49,848 bases of DNA from Phycisphaerae bacterium (GTDB taxonomy: Bacteria; Planctomycetota; Phycisphaerae; Phycisphaerales; Phycisphaeraceae), in the NCBI GenBank assembly GCA_030426385.1, contig JAUHYI010000031.1:1-49848 (forward strand), given 5' to 3'. Both the position numbers and the translations under genes were made by a program. Position 1 is the stretch's first letter. Each line of letters opens with the position of its first letter. Shown piece after piece: positions 34,488-42,970 of this stretch. The notes beneath the pieces were generated by a model that saw nothing but the letters and a program-made list of their open reading frames with translations, did not search any database and was not told the origin of the DNA.

Positions 34488-35990
34488 CTATTGGTAGGGC
34501 ATGAACTGATTGGGTTTATAGCCAGGGATAAACATAGGGTATGGTTGGCCAGTGGTTAATTGGTCGTTTTTTACGAAACCTTCCGGGCGATTGCTTAGTA
34601 TGTTGATTAAGTGTTGGCGCCAAGGGATTAGTGGTGGGGCGACATTGTCGCTGCTATTGGTATTTGAATTCATGGCCAGGTCGTGGGTTTCGTTCGGATC
34701 CGAAACGAGATCAAACAAGTGTTCTTGGCCGGTATTGGCGTACCAAATGTACTTGTGTCGGCCATCGGTGAGCCAATGGTTGGCGTGTTCTGGTCTATGT
34801 TGCGGGCCATGTTCGCCGTGGAGTATGTTGCGAACCCGATCGGATTTGCCTCGCACAATTGGGATGAGGCTTTTGCCAGTACAGGCTTCGGGTATATCGA
34901 CGTTCGCCGCATCGAGAATGGTCGGCATCAAATCCTGGAGGTCGACGGGGGTGTCGCACACGTGTTGGGTTGGGCAATTCCAATCGGGCGGTGGGCTGAC
35001 TATAAATGGGACGCGAACCGAGCCTTGATACGGCAGGCACTTTCCGAACATATGATGATCAAACAGCATTTCGCCATGATCGGAAGCGAAGATAAATAGT
35101 GTGTTGGGGCATCCATGTCGAAACGCCTGTATAAATCGGCCGATCTGATCGTCGACGAAATTGCATAGGCCGTAGTAGCCCGCGCGTCCACACTGTATGG
35201 CGTCATCGTCGAGATGAATTTCTGATGCGTCAGGGCTGCGGCCCTCTGCGGTGCCGTTGAACGAAACCCCCCATTGTTCCAGCGTTGAATCGACCCAGTC
35301 GCCCATGGCCGGTTTGGGCATGGCGCGATTGATATAACGGTCATAGTAAAACGCAGGTGGTGTTAATGGTGGGTGCGGTTCGATGGTCGATATTTTTAGA
35401 AAAAACGGACACGAAGGGTCACGCCATTTGCCGAACAGAAATTTTAGTGCCTGATCAAAACACCAGAACGTATGGGTTTGTTCCTCGGGCAAGATGTTGG
35501 GACGGCCTACCCAAGCATTGGCTGATGCGCCATGTGCCATGCCGGGTTGAAACTCACGTCGGCCGATTTGTTTTTCCAGCCATTGGGTGTAGTCATTGTC
35601 GTCGCGTGCAAAATTTCGCGTAGCATCTGCGAGCAGCATGTGGTCAAACCCATAGCGTTTTCGCTCGGGATGAAGATGTAGCTTGCCGACGAGTTGTGTT
35701 TGATAGCCTGCTTTTTTCAGTTCGCCCGGTAAGGTGTGCGGCGGATCCCATGTGGGGTCAGCGGTCATGGCGACCATGCCTGTGGATGCGGGGGCGACGC
35801 CGGTCATCAGGCTTCGGCGTGCGGGAATGCAACTGGGGCAGGCGCTATAACCTTGGCTAAAACGGGTGCCGCTGTAGGCGAGATGATCGATGTTGGGGGT
35901 TTGAACTGTGGGATGGCCATCGACGCCGAGGCAATCGCCGCGCCATTGATCGGTCATGAGTAAGACGATGTTCGGCCGGTTGTCGTTCAC
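34488..35990 (-). CDS. Type I sulfatase (formylglycine-dependent arylsulfatase family)
   Basis: 500 aa from a GTG at 35990 with AAAGG 7 bp upstream. The N-terminal metal site is NIVLLMTDQWRGD, and the modification motif CIPARRSLMTG (C54-x-P-x-R58) provides the Cys converted to formylglycine. FIFASDHGEMLFDH carries the second metal site (Asp-His). Sulfatases of this type hydrolyse sulfate esters from glycans. Unlike most polysaccharide sulfatases, no signal peptide is visible, so it may act on sulfated mono- or oligosaccharides inside the cell. The maturation enzyme is not in this window. The gene is downstream of the SGNH hydrolase in a minus-strand operon. Confidence 0.92.
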   Translation of the reverse strand: MNDNRPNIVLLMTDQWRGDCLGVDGHPTVQTPNIDHLAYSGTRFSQGYSACPSCIPARRSLMTGVAPASTGMVAMTADPTWDPPHTLPGELKKAGYQTQLVGKLHLHPERKRYGFDHMLLADATRNFARDDNDYTQWLEKQIGRREFQPGMAHGASANAWVGRPNILPEEQTHTFWCFDQALKFLFGKWRDPSCPFFLKISTIEPHPPLTPPAFYYDRYINRAMPKPAMGDWVDSTLEQWGVSFNGTAEGRSPDASEIHLDDDAIQCGRAGYYGLCNFVDDQIGRFIQAFRHGCPNTLFIFASDHGEMLFDHHMFGKCLPYQGSVRVPFIVSPPPDWNCPTQHVCDTPVDLQDLMPTILDAANVDIPEACTGKSLIPIVRGKSDRVRNILHGEHGPQHRPEHANHWLTDGRHKYIWYANTGQEHLFDLVSDPNETHDLAMNSNTNSSDNVAPPLIPWRQHLINILSNRPEGFVKNDQLTTGQPYPMFIPGYKPNQFMPYQ

Positions 35991-36137
35991 GGAAATGCCT
36001 TTCGAACAAAAGAAAAACGTCCAAGGGAAAAACGTCGCTGCATCGAGTTATGCAATTCATGCGAGCCGACACCATTTTAGAGAGAAAGCGGTTGTGCATT
36101 GAAGGATATGGCGAATGGCCAGAAAGAGCGTTCGCAT

Positions 36138-37373
36138 TTATTCATCAGGTTGCTGGGAAAAGTTTTTCATCAGTTCCTCGGCAAAGATGCGGTGGCCGTG
36201 ATCGTCGGGATGATTGAATCCATTTCCCAGCAGTGTGGTATAGGGAATGCCTTCCTGATAGAGATGTGCCCATCGTGATGAAGCGTCCGCGATGGCGAGT
36301 TCAAATTCATTGGCGAATTCGATCAGGGCTAACACATACTTGCGGATTTCAACAGCATCGGCATAGGAATGGTCTGCGAATCCCATTCTTTCGAAACTGG
36401 TGAAATGCGGGGTGATTAAAATGACCTCAGCGCCTATGGCATTGAGCCTGTCCATGATTTCGCCGTAAACCTCGTACACGGTGTCGCGATTGTACGAGGC
36501 ATCGTTTACAAATTCGATGGTGACCAGATCGGGTTGGGCATCGACCACCCGTTGCCATTGAGCTTTACTGAATCGGGGCATGCTTGTGTATTGCGGATAG
36601 GCTTCGGGATTAATCCACAAGTTGGAAAACGATCCGCCGACGGAGACGTTTTCGACCGTGATGCGTGCCTGCGGAAATTTTTCATGTAATTGTTTTTCGA
36701 ACAATTTCGGATAGGCCAGGTCAGGACTGCTGGCATCGCCACCGGCCGTGACGCTATCGCCCCACGTGACGATTTTGACGGGCTTACCCGATTGTATTTT
36801 CGCCATGGTTTTTGGAATTCGATTAACAGTGGTGTGGGTTTTCGCTTGATCGGCTGTTTGGTTGACGATGAAAACCTGCGAGTCAGCACCATCGTCGTAG
36901 TAGTTGATGAAAATATTTGCCAGCCGAGTTTCGCCGGGTTGTAGATTGACTGGTTTGGGAATAGTAACCTCAGGTGTTCCCTGTCGCAGAACGATATCGC
37001 CGTTGGCCAGTTTGATGCGAGAATCCAATCGGAGCAACGAATAGTTGTAGCTGACGTCGACCTTATCGCCATTGGGAACGGTCGCGTCGGGTAAGCGAGT
37101 CAGGGTCCAGTTCCAGTTTTTTTCCGCGACTTGGTAGTCGATGCCGGGGGTGAGGGTCTGCCCCTTGTGTTTGACGACAATGCTGTGTTCGGCCAGTGCT
37201 CCCGGTGGGATGACTTTGCCGCTGGGCGTTAAAAAAAGCGCGGGCCCTTCGCTGGACAGCGCGAATTTCATGGGGGTGTCGGTCACGTCGACCGTTTGTG
37301 CCGGGGCAACATCTGGGGTTGTCGTGGCCAAGGCTGTGAATAGGATCGCATTTGTCAAAGCGATAGCAAACAT
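36138..37373 (-). CDS. Secreted SGNH/GDSL-type hydrolase
   Basis: 411 aa from the ATG at 37373, with GGAG 8 bp upstream and a signal peptide (FAIALTNAILFTALATTTP). An N-terminal beta-domain (about 30-190, LTPGIDYQVAEKNWNW, NIFINYYDDGADSQ) precedes the SGNH domain. The nucleophile is S207 in TWGDSVTAGG; block II Gly is in SVGGSFSN, block III Asn is in FVNDAS, and the Asp/His are in the C-terminal NHPDDHGHRIF (about 387-397). Family members remove acetyl groups from polysaccharides or cleave other esters outside the cytoplasm. Probably the first gene of the operon running to 30992. Confidence 0.88.
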   Translation of the reverse strand: MFAIALTNAILFTALATTTPDVAPAQTVDVTDTPMKFALSSEGPALFLTPSGKVIPPGALAEHSIVVKHKGQTLTPGIDYQVAEKNWNWTLTRLPDATVPNGDKVDVSYNYSLLRLDSRIKLANGDIVLRQGTPEVTIPKPVNLQPGETRLANIFINYYDDGADSQVFIVNQTADQAKTHTTVNRIPKTMAKIQSGKPVKIVTWGDSVTAGGDASSPDLAYPKLFEKQLHEKFPQARITVENVSVGGSFSNLWINPEAYPQYTSMPRFSKAQWQRVVDAQPDLVTIEFVNDASYNRDTVYEVYGEIMDRLNAIGAEVILITPHFTSFERMGFADHSYADAVEIRKYVLALIEFANEFELAIADASSRWAHLYQEGIPYTTLLGNGFNHPDDHGHRIFAEELMKNFSQQPDE

Positions 37374-37727
37374 ATGGCAGCTCCGAGTTGTATTTGTATT
37401 GTATGAATAAAGTTACGGTGACTGGCTATTGGCGATGATGTCGATATTGCCCGGGCATTTGCGGGCGGCATGTCATTTAACTATGTTAACACAGATGGTG
37501 GCCGTTGTCTATGGCTGGTAATCAGAGCTGGCAATCAGAACCTACAACCCGGACCTACAACCCGGATCTGCAGCCAGTGCTGGCAATCAGAAACGCAGCC
37601 ACTGGATTTTTAGGAATTAAGGTTCGGCAGATGTTCCAGCATGGCCCACGACTCTCGCGTGAGATTCATCGTGCCTGGCGTTGTTCGACGAAAATGGTGT
37701 GACTAATAAAGACTAGGAGTTGGCCCA
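37374..37727. other. Divergent intergenic region with short repeats
   Basis: 354 bp between the divergent SGNH and unknown-protein genes. CTGGCAATCAGA (or CTGGTAATCAGA) occurs three times between 37514 and 37592, and ACCTACAACCCGGA is repeated in tandem near 37539-37566. An AGGAG ribosome site precedes 37728. No gene is seen; promoters for both genes must lie here. Confidence 0.5.
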
Positions 37728-38645
37728 ATGGAAGCGTCGTCATGGAAATGCGTGTTAGAACTATCGCGGGACCGGGAAATACAAAGTGGTTCTGAAAAAA
37801 TGTTGGCCGATGCTGTGGGGCGTGGTGCTGATTTGCGTACCTATACCGAATTCTATTTCGAAGAACATGTCGCTCCATTTCAAGGTATGGAAGCGGCCGA
37901 AGATGAGAAGGGGCTTGTGCGTGAGGTGATGGATTTTCGTCAGGTATATCTTGAGCAAGGCCAACACGTGGCTGGTCTGGCGTCACCACGTCAGCCGATG
38001 AATCCGGTCATCGGTTTCAATGGCACGCAGCCGCGCTTATCAATGTTTGTCTATAACATGACCGGGCATCAAAGCTGCGGGGGGCTGGTGTTGGATGATC
38101 AGGTCGAAACGATGACGCCGGGTTGTAATGTGATGGAAGCTGCTCCCGATGCGATTCCGAAAATGAGTGCGAGCGAATGTTTGGACGTCGGGACATCTGG
38201 GGGCTCAAGCAATTTTATTTACGACATGGAAAAGTATCGTTTCATCGTGCGCGATGATTGGACGCTGTTGCTTTCGCATGATGAAAACGGAAACGTGATC
38301 GAAGGCTCGTGGGAAGCATTGGCTGGCGCTCAGCAATCAGGAAAAGAATTCAAGGTTGGGATTCGCAACCTGTGCGGAGATCTGGGCGATGCGATTGATC
38401 ACGAAGTGTTCACGCCCGTGGGTGCTGGTTTTAATCACCTCAAGCGACGCGTGTACGAAGTGCAAACGTTTCCGCTGGTCCGCATTGCGCCTTGTATTCC
38501 TTTGAAATATTCATCAAGGGGTTGGGATATGAGTTGGCTGATGATTGGCACCAACGGTCATGCCTTTTGCCGAACGCTTGATCCGTACACACGGAAGTTT
38601 CGAGACTGGGAACAGAACTATGCGTGCCGATGGTTTTGTCGTTGA
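37728..38645 (+). CDS. Unknown 305-aa protein of a glycan cluster
   Basis: 305 aa, with AGGAG 9 bp upstream and a clear terminator downstream, so it is a real single-gene unit. I do not recognise a family. No signal peptide or membrane segment is visible. Notable segments are FYFEEHVAPFQGME, GHQSCGGLVLDD, LDVGTSGGSSNFIYDMEKY and AFCRTLDPYTRKF. It has eight Cys and repeated His/Asp/Glu, which could bind metal or support catalysis. It diverges from the SGNH/sulfatase operon and converges on a glycosidase-like gene, so a part in glycan use is likely but unproven. Confidence 0.7.
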   Translation: MEASSWKCVLELSRDREIQSGSEKMLADAVGRGADLRTYTEFYFEEHVAPFQGMEAAEDEKGLVREVMDFRQVYLEQGQHVAGLASPRQPMNPVIGFNGTQPRLSMFVYNMTGHQSCGGLVLDDQVETMTPGCNVMEAAPDAIPKMSASECLDVGTSGGSSNFIYDMEKYRFIVRDDWTLLLSHDENGNVIEGSWEALAGAQQSGKEFKVGIRNLCGDLGDAIDHEVFTPVGAGFNHLKRRVYEVQTFPLVRIAPCIPLKYSSRGWDMSWLMIGTNGHAFCRTLDPYTRKFRDWEQNYACRWFCR

Positions 38646-38687
38646 GCGTGTTTGTGTTGAGGGGTGTTTTGTTTTTAGCTGGTTTTT

Positions 38688-38716
38688 AACGGGTTTTAGG
38701 CCCGTTTTTTCTTTTT
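38688..38716 (+). terminator. Rho-independent terminator after the unknown 305-aa gene
   Basis: AACGGG (38688-38693), a 7-nt loop and CCCGTT (38701-38706) are followed by TTTTCTTTTT. It lies 43 bp after the stop codon at 38645. On the other strand the trailing run is A, so it serves only the plus-strand gene. Confidence 0.75.
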
Positions 38717-38722
38717 GAGATT

Positions 38723-39940
38723 TTACGGTTGGTCGTCGATGCTTTGCTCCGCGAGCATGATGACGGTTTGCATCGGGTCATCGCCTCGGGCGTGTTGCAT
38801 GTTGTGGGCATGGTTGGTGCCGGTGTAAAACAACATGGCTTTGTGTTCGTGGAAGACTAAAGCGCTGGGTGCGTATACGCCGTAACAATCGGGGCCGGTT
38901 TCCGGTCGAGCGAAGCCTGGCTGGCGATACGGTCGCTCCCAATGAATGCCATCATGGGAGTAGCACCATTCGATGTCCATGGTTTGGTCTTGTACGCGAT
39001 AGTGCCCGAGCATTCCCAGTCGGCCGTGTTGAGTGTGGGTGACGCTGAGGTAATAGAATTGCAAGTCGTCTGGATCTTCGGAGTCGGGGGCTAATACTCT
39101 GGTGCGTCCGCCCCAGGTCAAGCCATCGTTGCTCACGAGTCGGTCGATGACGCGTATCGCGCCCGCGGCGTTGTCGTGAGCGATGTAGCGAGGGTCATCC
39201 TCAGGTACGGTGATGAGAGCCACGGTGTAAAGTTCGAAGGTTCCATCAGGCAGTTGGTAAACGGTCGTGGCGTCGTTGGAAATAAGTTCGGCTGTGGCCT
39301 GTGGTTCATGGGCGGGGCGTTGGCCGGATCGATTCCCGCCGATGGTTAATCCTTGAGGAAGATTCTGTTGGCTCACCGCGCGATCGTGGAAATGGTAGAG
39401 GCATGGTCGGTGAGGATCGATCACGCGATAGTTTTTTCCATCGTCGCTGTCGGCTGCCAGAAACCGCACCACGTCCGGGCCGTGTGCCCAGAAATAGAGG
39501 CGATGTTTTGCGTTGAGCAATCGAATGTGAACCGGTTGTATCGGTCGCCAGTGCTGGGGCAAATTGCTGATGAGCAGCGGGACGTCGTTTGATAGAGTGT
39601 TGTTGTTCGTGTTTTTCGGCGTATCCGTTGACGCGGTTTCCAGGCTCGGGTTGTCGGTGAGCAAGGCGTGGTGTTTATGCATCGGCCGGCCGGTTTGACT
39701 GGCTTGGCCGGTTTGGCCAGTTTGGTCGATCTGGCCTTGTGCGATTGCCAGGTTGAACGGGGTGTCGGCGGTGTAGTACCAGAGACGCCATTGGCCGTTG
39801 CTTTCGGCGATGGGCTCGACGGTGCTGGGGAAATTTCCAATGAACTGGCCTTCCCATGGTTCGGTGGGTCGGACGATCACGCCTTTTCGAATCCAAGGCT
39901 TTTTGTGGAAGCGATTTATCGTTGATGCGAGCCAATTCAT
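38723..39940 (-). CDS. Beta-propeller glycosidase-like protein (GH32/GH43-like)
   Basis: 405 aa from the ATG at 39940 (AAGGA about 7 bp upstream); the longer frame to 40003 would overlap the promoter of the regulator. Blade-like motifs include RLWYYTADTPFNLAIAQ, HRLYFWAHGPDVVRFLAADS, RVIDRLVSNDGLTWGGR and EWCYSHDGIHWERP. An Asn/Thr/Gln-rich low-complexity insert (about residues 70-130, QTGQTGQASQTG, NTNNNTLSN) interrupts an early blade and contains a 9-bp minisatellite. No signal peptide. Related in design to the protein at 24623. It diverges from the GntR/LacI regulator at 40061, which probably controls it. Confidence 0.68.
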   Translation of the reverse strand: MNWLASTINRFHKKPWIRKGVIVRPTEPWEGQFIGNFPSTVEPIAESNGQWRLWYYTADTPFNLAIAQGQIDQTGQTGQASQTGRPMHKHHALLTDNPSLETASTDTPKNTNNNTLSNDVPLLISNLPQHWRPIQPVHIRLLNAKHRLYFWAHGPDVVRFLAADSDDGKNYRVIDPHRPCLYHFHDRAVSQQNLPQGLTIGGNRSGQRPAHEPQATAELISNDATTVYQLPDGTFELYTVALITVPEDDPRYIAHDNAAGAIRVIDRLVSNDGLTWGGRTRVLAPDSEDPDDLQFYYLSVTHTQHGRLGMLGHYRVQDQTMDIEWCYSHDGIHWERPYRQPGFARPETGPDCYGVYAPSALVFHEHKAMLFYTGTNHAHNMQHARGDDPMQTVIMLAEQSIDDQP

Positions 39941-40024
39941 GCCGGTGTCCTTGTGGTCGATGACTGTCAATAATCCTTGTGGAACCGGGCCTGGGTGTGG
40001 CAAGATTACTCATCGCTGAATCAG

Positions 40025-40053
40025 TTGTAATTGTGTGATATCCCTGTTATCAT
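40025..40053 (+). promoter_or_regulatory. Promoter with inverted repeat for the second GntR/LacI regulator
   Basis: TTGTAA (40025-40030), a 17-bp spacer and TATCAT (40048-40053) lie directly upstream of the ATG at 40061. TGATA (40036-40040) and TATCA (40048-40052) form an inverted repeat covering the -10 box, a likely self-operator. The predicted transcript start falls at or within a few bases of the ATG, and no Shine-Dalgarno site is seen, so the mRNA may be leaderless. Confidence 0.5.
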
Positions 40054-40060
40054 AGTTGGC

Positions 40061-41164
40061 ATGAGTATTGAGTTCAAGATTGATCGGCAGGCAGCAAAAC
40101 CCTTGGTTGCCCAGTTGTCAGGCCAGATCAAGGCGGGGATTCGTTCGCATCGATTGCTATCGGATCAGAAGCTGCCGAGTATCCGGGATATCAGTAAAGA
40201 TTGCGGCATCAGCGAAGGGATTGTTCGTCAAGCTCTCAATCGATTGGTGAGTACAGGTTATCTGCGGAGCCAGCACGGGCGGGGGATTTTCGTCAATGAC
40301 CCGAATCTTCGCCAGCGGCATTTGGCGTTGGTTCTTCCAACGCTTGCCAAAGAGCATGTGGTGCGAATACTCGAAGGCGTTAAGCAAGGGCTCACCGGTA
40401 CCGATGTGGAGCTGATCGTTCTCTCGGCCGAAATGGATTTTGATGAAGAGAGTGATCTGATTCGCAAGCTGGATACCGATACGGTGGCCGGGGCCATTAT
40501 TTATCCGCCGCTTCTGAATAGTTATGCCCCGCCGTTGATTGAATTAACCGAACGTGGCTTTCCATTTGTGCTGGTCGATACGGTGCCCGCGAATGTGATT
40601 GCTGATTCGGTGGCGGCTGACACCGATATGCTTGGTCATATGGCGGTCACGAAATTGTTGGAAAACGGGCATCGCAAGATAGGTTTGGTCGACACGGTGG
40701 GGGACACGCCGACGGCACGCGGCGTTTGGCGTGGCGCTTCAAAAACATACCGCGAGGCGGGTTATCCAAGCGAAGATATCCATCGAATTGCCGCCAGGAA
40801 AGTGCAATTGGATGGCGTTCGCCCTTGGGCCAAAGGACAGGAACTCACGGCGGAATTGTTGGCGAATCATCCTGATATTACGGCCCTGATTGCGGCGGAT
40901 GAAAGTATTGGGTTGGGAGCCATGCTCGCTTTCAAAGCGATGAAAAAGCGCGTGCCCAGCGATATCTCGTTGGTTGTCGTTGGCGATTCAAGTGTATTTC
41001 AAGTGACCGATCCGCCGACGACCGTGGTGGATCATCCCTACGCAGAGTTGGGGCAGTTAGCGGCCAAGCGATTGTTAGAACGCATCGAAGATCCGGACAA
41101 GCGGTTGGCGTCCGATCGATTGGCGCCGGTTTTGATTGAACGCGAGAGCGTGGCGAAGCGCTGA
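40061..41164 (+). CDS. GntR/LacI-type hybrid transcriptional regulator
   Basis: 367 aa from the ATG at 40061. Residues 8-80 are a GntR-type winged helix (SDQKLPSIRDISKDCGIS, EGIVRQALNRLVSTGYLRSQHGRGIFV). Residues about 85-365 are a LacI-type periplasmic-binding-like sensor (LALVLPTLAKEHVVRILEGV, VAGAIIYPPLLNS, GHRKIGLVD, ALIAADESIGLGAMLAFKAM, TTVVDHPYAELGQLAAKRLLE). It is the same design as the regulator at 5787, though sequence similarity appears modest. It diverges from the glycosidase-like gene, with a promoter and inverted repeat in the 120-bp gap. It likely responds to a sugar. Confidence 0.88.
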   Translation: MSIEFKIDRQAAKPLVAQLSGQIKAGIRSHRLLSDQKLPSIRDISKDCGISEGIVRQALNRLVSTGYLRSQHGRGIFVNDPNLRQRHLALVLPTLAKEHVVRILEGVKQGLTGTDVELIVLSAEMDFDEESDLIRKLDTDTVAGAIIYPPLLNSYAPPLIELTERGFPFVLVDTVPANVIADSVAADTDMLGHMAVTKLLENGHRKIGLVDTVGDTPTARGVWRGASKTYREAGYPSEDIHRIAARKVQLDGVRPWAKGQELTAELLANHPDITALIAADESIGLGAMLAFKAMKKRVPSDISLVVVGDSSVFQVTDPPTTVVDHPYAELGQLAAKRLLERIEDPDKRLASDRLAPVLIERESVAKR

Positions 41165-41667
41165 GTTTTTCTTGATCGGCCACTGGCATAGAAACAGATA
41201 AGAACGGTAGATGTTGAAACCGCTATTGAGCGATGCGTTGGCTCGTGGATTCGCAATCAAGGCGTTTCCATGTTGAGCGAAACAAGTGGAGCGGGCGAAA
41301 CGAGTAGAACGGATGTATCTGGCGTGTCGTGTGCTGCAGGATCGCAGCAAATAATCCCGGTCGCATGACGTTCTGAAGCGGCTGTTTTTTGCTGGGTATT
41401 TGCAGGTCTGTAATCAGGAAAGCTTAAGCGTCTTGCGTCTTTGTGACCGCATCGCAATCCGGACGGGTCACTTAAGTGGCCAGTCCAACGCGAGTATCAT
41501 TAGGGCAGAAATGACGCAAAACGCTTTAAGTGGCGAAGGCGGAATTTGGCAGCCTTTGGTGGCATTTGCCGGGATTCGCTTGGTGCATTATTTGGCGCAG
41601 AAGTGAGCCCCCCACCCCACCACACACACACACACACACACACACACCATCTGTCTCTGCCAGCGCA
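41165..41667. other. Gene-poor stretch with microsatellite upstream of an integrase relic
   Basis: About 500 bp with only short frames (for example a 32-codon frame near 41271 and a 21-codon frame near 41211), none convincing. TAAGTGGC occurs twice (near 41475 and 41527). It ends in a (CA)13 tract leading into the integrase relic. This looks like decayed accessory DNA. Confidence 0.5.
41621..41646 (+). repeat. (CA)13 dinucleotide microsatellite
   Basis: Thirteen uninterrupted CA units, preceded by a CCCCACCCC-type C-rich stretch. In the frame of the downstream relic it reads HTHTHTHT. Dinucleotide runs this long are unusual in bacteria and are prone to slippage. Confidence 0.9.
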
Positions 41668-41877
41668 TTTGGTTCCAAAGTCTGGGCTGGGGTCTGCGCT
41701 GCCGTGATCGGCAAGGGTTGGAATCGGCCCAGCGTCAATCGTTCGGTCGCGATCATCAAAAATGCATTCAAACGCGCTGGCGCCAATGAATTAGTCGGGC
41801 TGGCGGTATATCAGGCGGTCGTTTGTCTGCCCAATCTTGTATTGACGATGAATAGTTATAAGGGTATTATTAAGTAA
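41668..41877 (+). pseudogene. Central fragment of a tyrosine-recombinase (integrase)
   Basis: The frame from 41668 reads FGSKVWAGVCAAVIGKGW, NRPSVNRSVAIIKNAFKRAG and ANELVGLAVYQAV before a stop at 41877. From memory this matches the SAM-like core-binding region of planctomycete-type integrases (FGPxxLxxVRxxMxxxGWSRxxVNxxVxxIKxxFxWAVxxELV). Only this segment remains; the N-terminal part and catalytic Arg/His/Tyr domain are missing. It is the region that would follow the N-terminal fragment at 5285-5598, and is on the same strand. The frame upstream (from 41530) is low-complexity and not integrase. Confidence 0.65.
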
Positions 41878-41894
41878 TTATACTTTTTTTACTT
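41872..41894. promoter_or_regulatory. A/T-rich AAGTA/TACTT site upstream of a Gfo/Idh gene
   Basis: AAGTA-ATTA-TACTT (41872-41885) is an inverted repeat, and the reverse complement of 41881-41894 is AAGTAAAAAAAGTA. The same 14-mer occurs at 44429-44442, next to the -35 box of the ROK regulator. It is a candidate ROK binding site. Confidence 0.45.
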
Positions 41895-41942
41895 TTATTC
41901 CAGCGGTGCTCGCGCTCTCTGGATGTAAGGGCAGTCATTTAA

Positions 41943-42944
41943 ATGATCCAGCAAAACAAAGTGATCGTATTGGGTGTTGCGCATCCCCACATCTATCGAA
42001 TCGCGTCCCATGTTCAGGATTCGCAAAGGCTTACGTTAATTGGCGTCTACGATATCGACTCGGAGGCGGCTCGAGCCGGAGCTGAGAGGCTGGGCGTGCC
42101 CAGGGTGGCGTCGCTCGATGAAGCGATGGCGGATGAGCCAGCTTTGGCGTTGATTGGTGCTCAGCCTGAGGATCGTGTTGATTTGGCGGTGGCGTGTTTG
42201 GAAAAAGGGGTTTCGGCACTGGTGGACAAGCCCTTGGCGTTGACGACAGAAGATTTGTCACGCTTGCGAGCGGCGGCAGATCGCTCTAGTGCGCGCGTGA
42301 TGTGTTACTACCCGCTGCGTGCTGTGCCATTGATTCGCCAAGCCGTCGCGGTGGTGGAAGCGGGACAGATAGGAACGGTGACGCGGGTCAGTGCTGGCGG
42401 AGCGCTCAAGCTGCGGCCGGAGGCGAGGCCCGCATGGCATTTTACGCGTGAGGGCAATGGTGGCATCTTGATTGACATGGGGGCGCATTATTTTGACTTG
42501 TGTTGCTGGGTCGCTGGCAGCAAGGCAAGGGATGTCTCGGCATCGCATGTCAATCGCACGCAGCCCGCGCACCAGGAATTTCAAGACGCTGCTCAGGCTT
42601 GCATTCAATTTGATAACGGTGTGCTGGGGCAGGTCGACGTGAATTGGCTGTTGCAGGATTCGGCTGAAAAGGGAGAGGTTCGCATGAGCATTCTCGGTAC
42701 TGAGGGGCGTGTTGAAATTCGCGTGGGTGATGAAACCTCGGGCCGCCTTTGGAATCACACCACAGCGGGTGAGGATTTGCAACCTGGTAATGTCGATGCT
42801 GATGCGTGGGGTATTGCGCTTGTGGAAGCGCTAGCATTTTCTAAGCCCACGCAGATCACGCAGGAGCAGGTCTTTTTGGCATCGGAAGTGGCTCTTCGTG
42901 CTTTCGATAGCGCGGAGGCTACAGCCGTTGAAGTGGTTGTTTAA
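41943..42944 (+). CDS. Gfo/Idh/MocA-family oxidoreductase
   Basis: 333 aa. VIVLGVAHPHIYRIASHVQ starts the Rossmann domain (a GVAHPH variant of GxGxxG), VDKPLALTTEDLSRL carries the catalytic Lys, and GGILIDMGAHYFDLCCW holds the conserved His/Asp of domain two. It is an NAD(P)-dependent oxidoreductase for a sugar or cyclitol. AAGGG is about 13 bp upstream. It precedes the ceramidase-like gene, separated by a (GTT)9 tract. It is the third member of the family in this window, distinct from those at 15090 and 16181. Confidence 0.9.
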   Translation: MIQQNKVIVLGVAHPHIYRIASHVQDSQRLTLIGVYDIDSEAARAGAERLGVPRVASLDEAMADEPALALIGAQPEDRVDLAVACLEKGVSALVDKPLALTTEDLSRLRAAADRSSARVMCYYPLRAVPLIRQAVAVVEAGQIGTVTRVSAGGALKLRPEARPAWHFTREGNGGILIDMGAHYFDLCCWVAGSKARDVSASHVNRTQPAHQEFQDAAQACIQFDNGVLGQVDVNWLLQDSAEKGEVRMSILGTEGRVEIRVGDETSGRLWNHTTAGEDLQPGNVDADAWGIALVEALAFSKPTQITQEQVFLASEVALRAFDSAEATAVEVVV

Positions 42945-42970
42945 GCATGTGTTCATCGAAATGATTTGAC

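Noticed and set aside
41461..41480. CGGGTCAC near the second integrase relic as an attachment-site copy of the tRNA 3-prime end
   Set aside because: Only a few bases match GGTTCGAATCCGGTCACCCG; too short to be meaningful.
41530..41667. Upstream part of the frame leading into the integrase relic, including the HTHTHT run, as a real N-terminus
   Set aside because: Low-complexity sequence from the (CA)13 tract and no integrase-like residues before about 41668.
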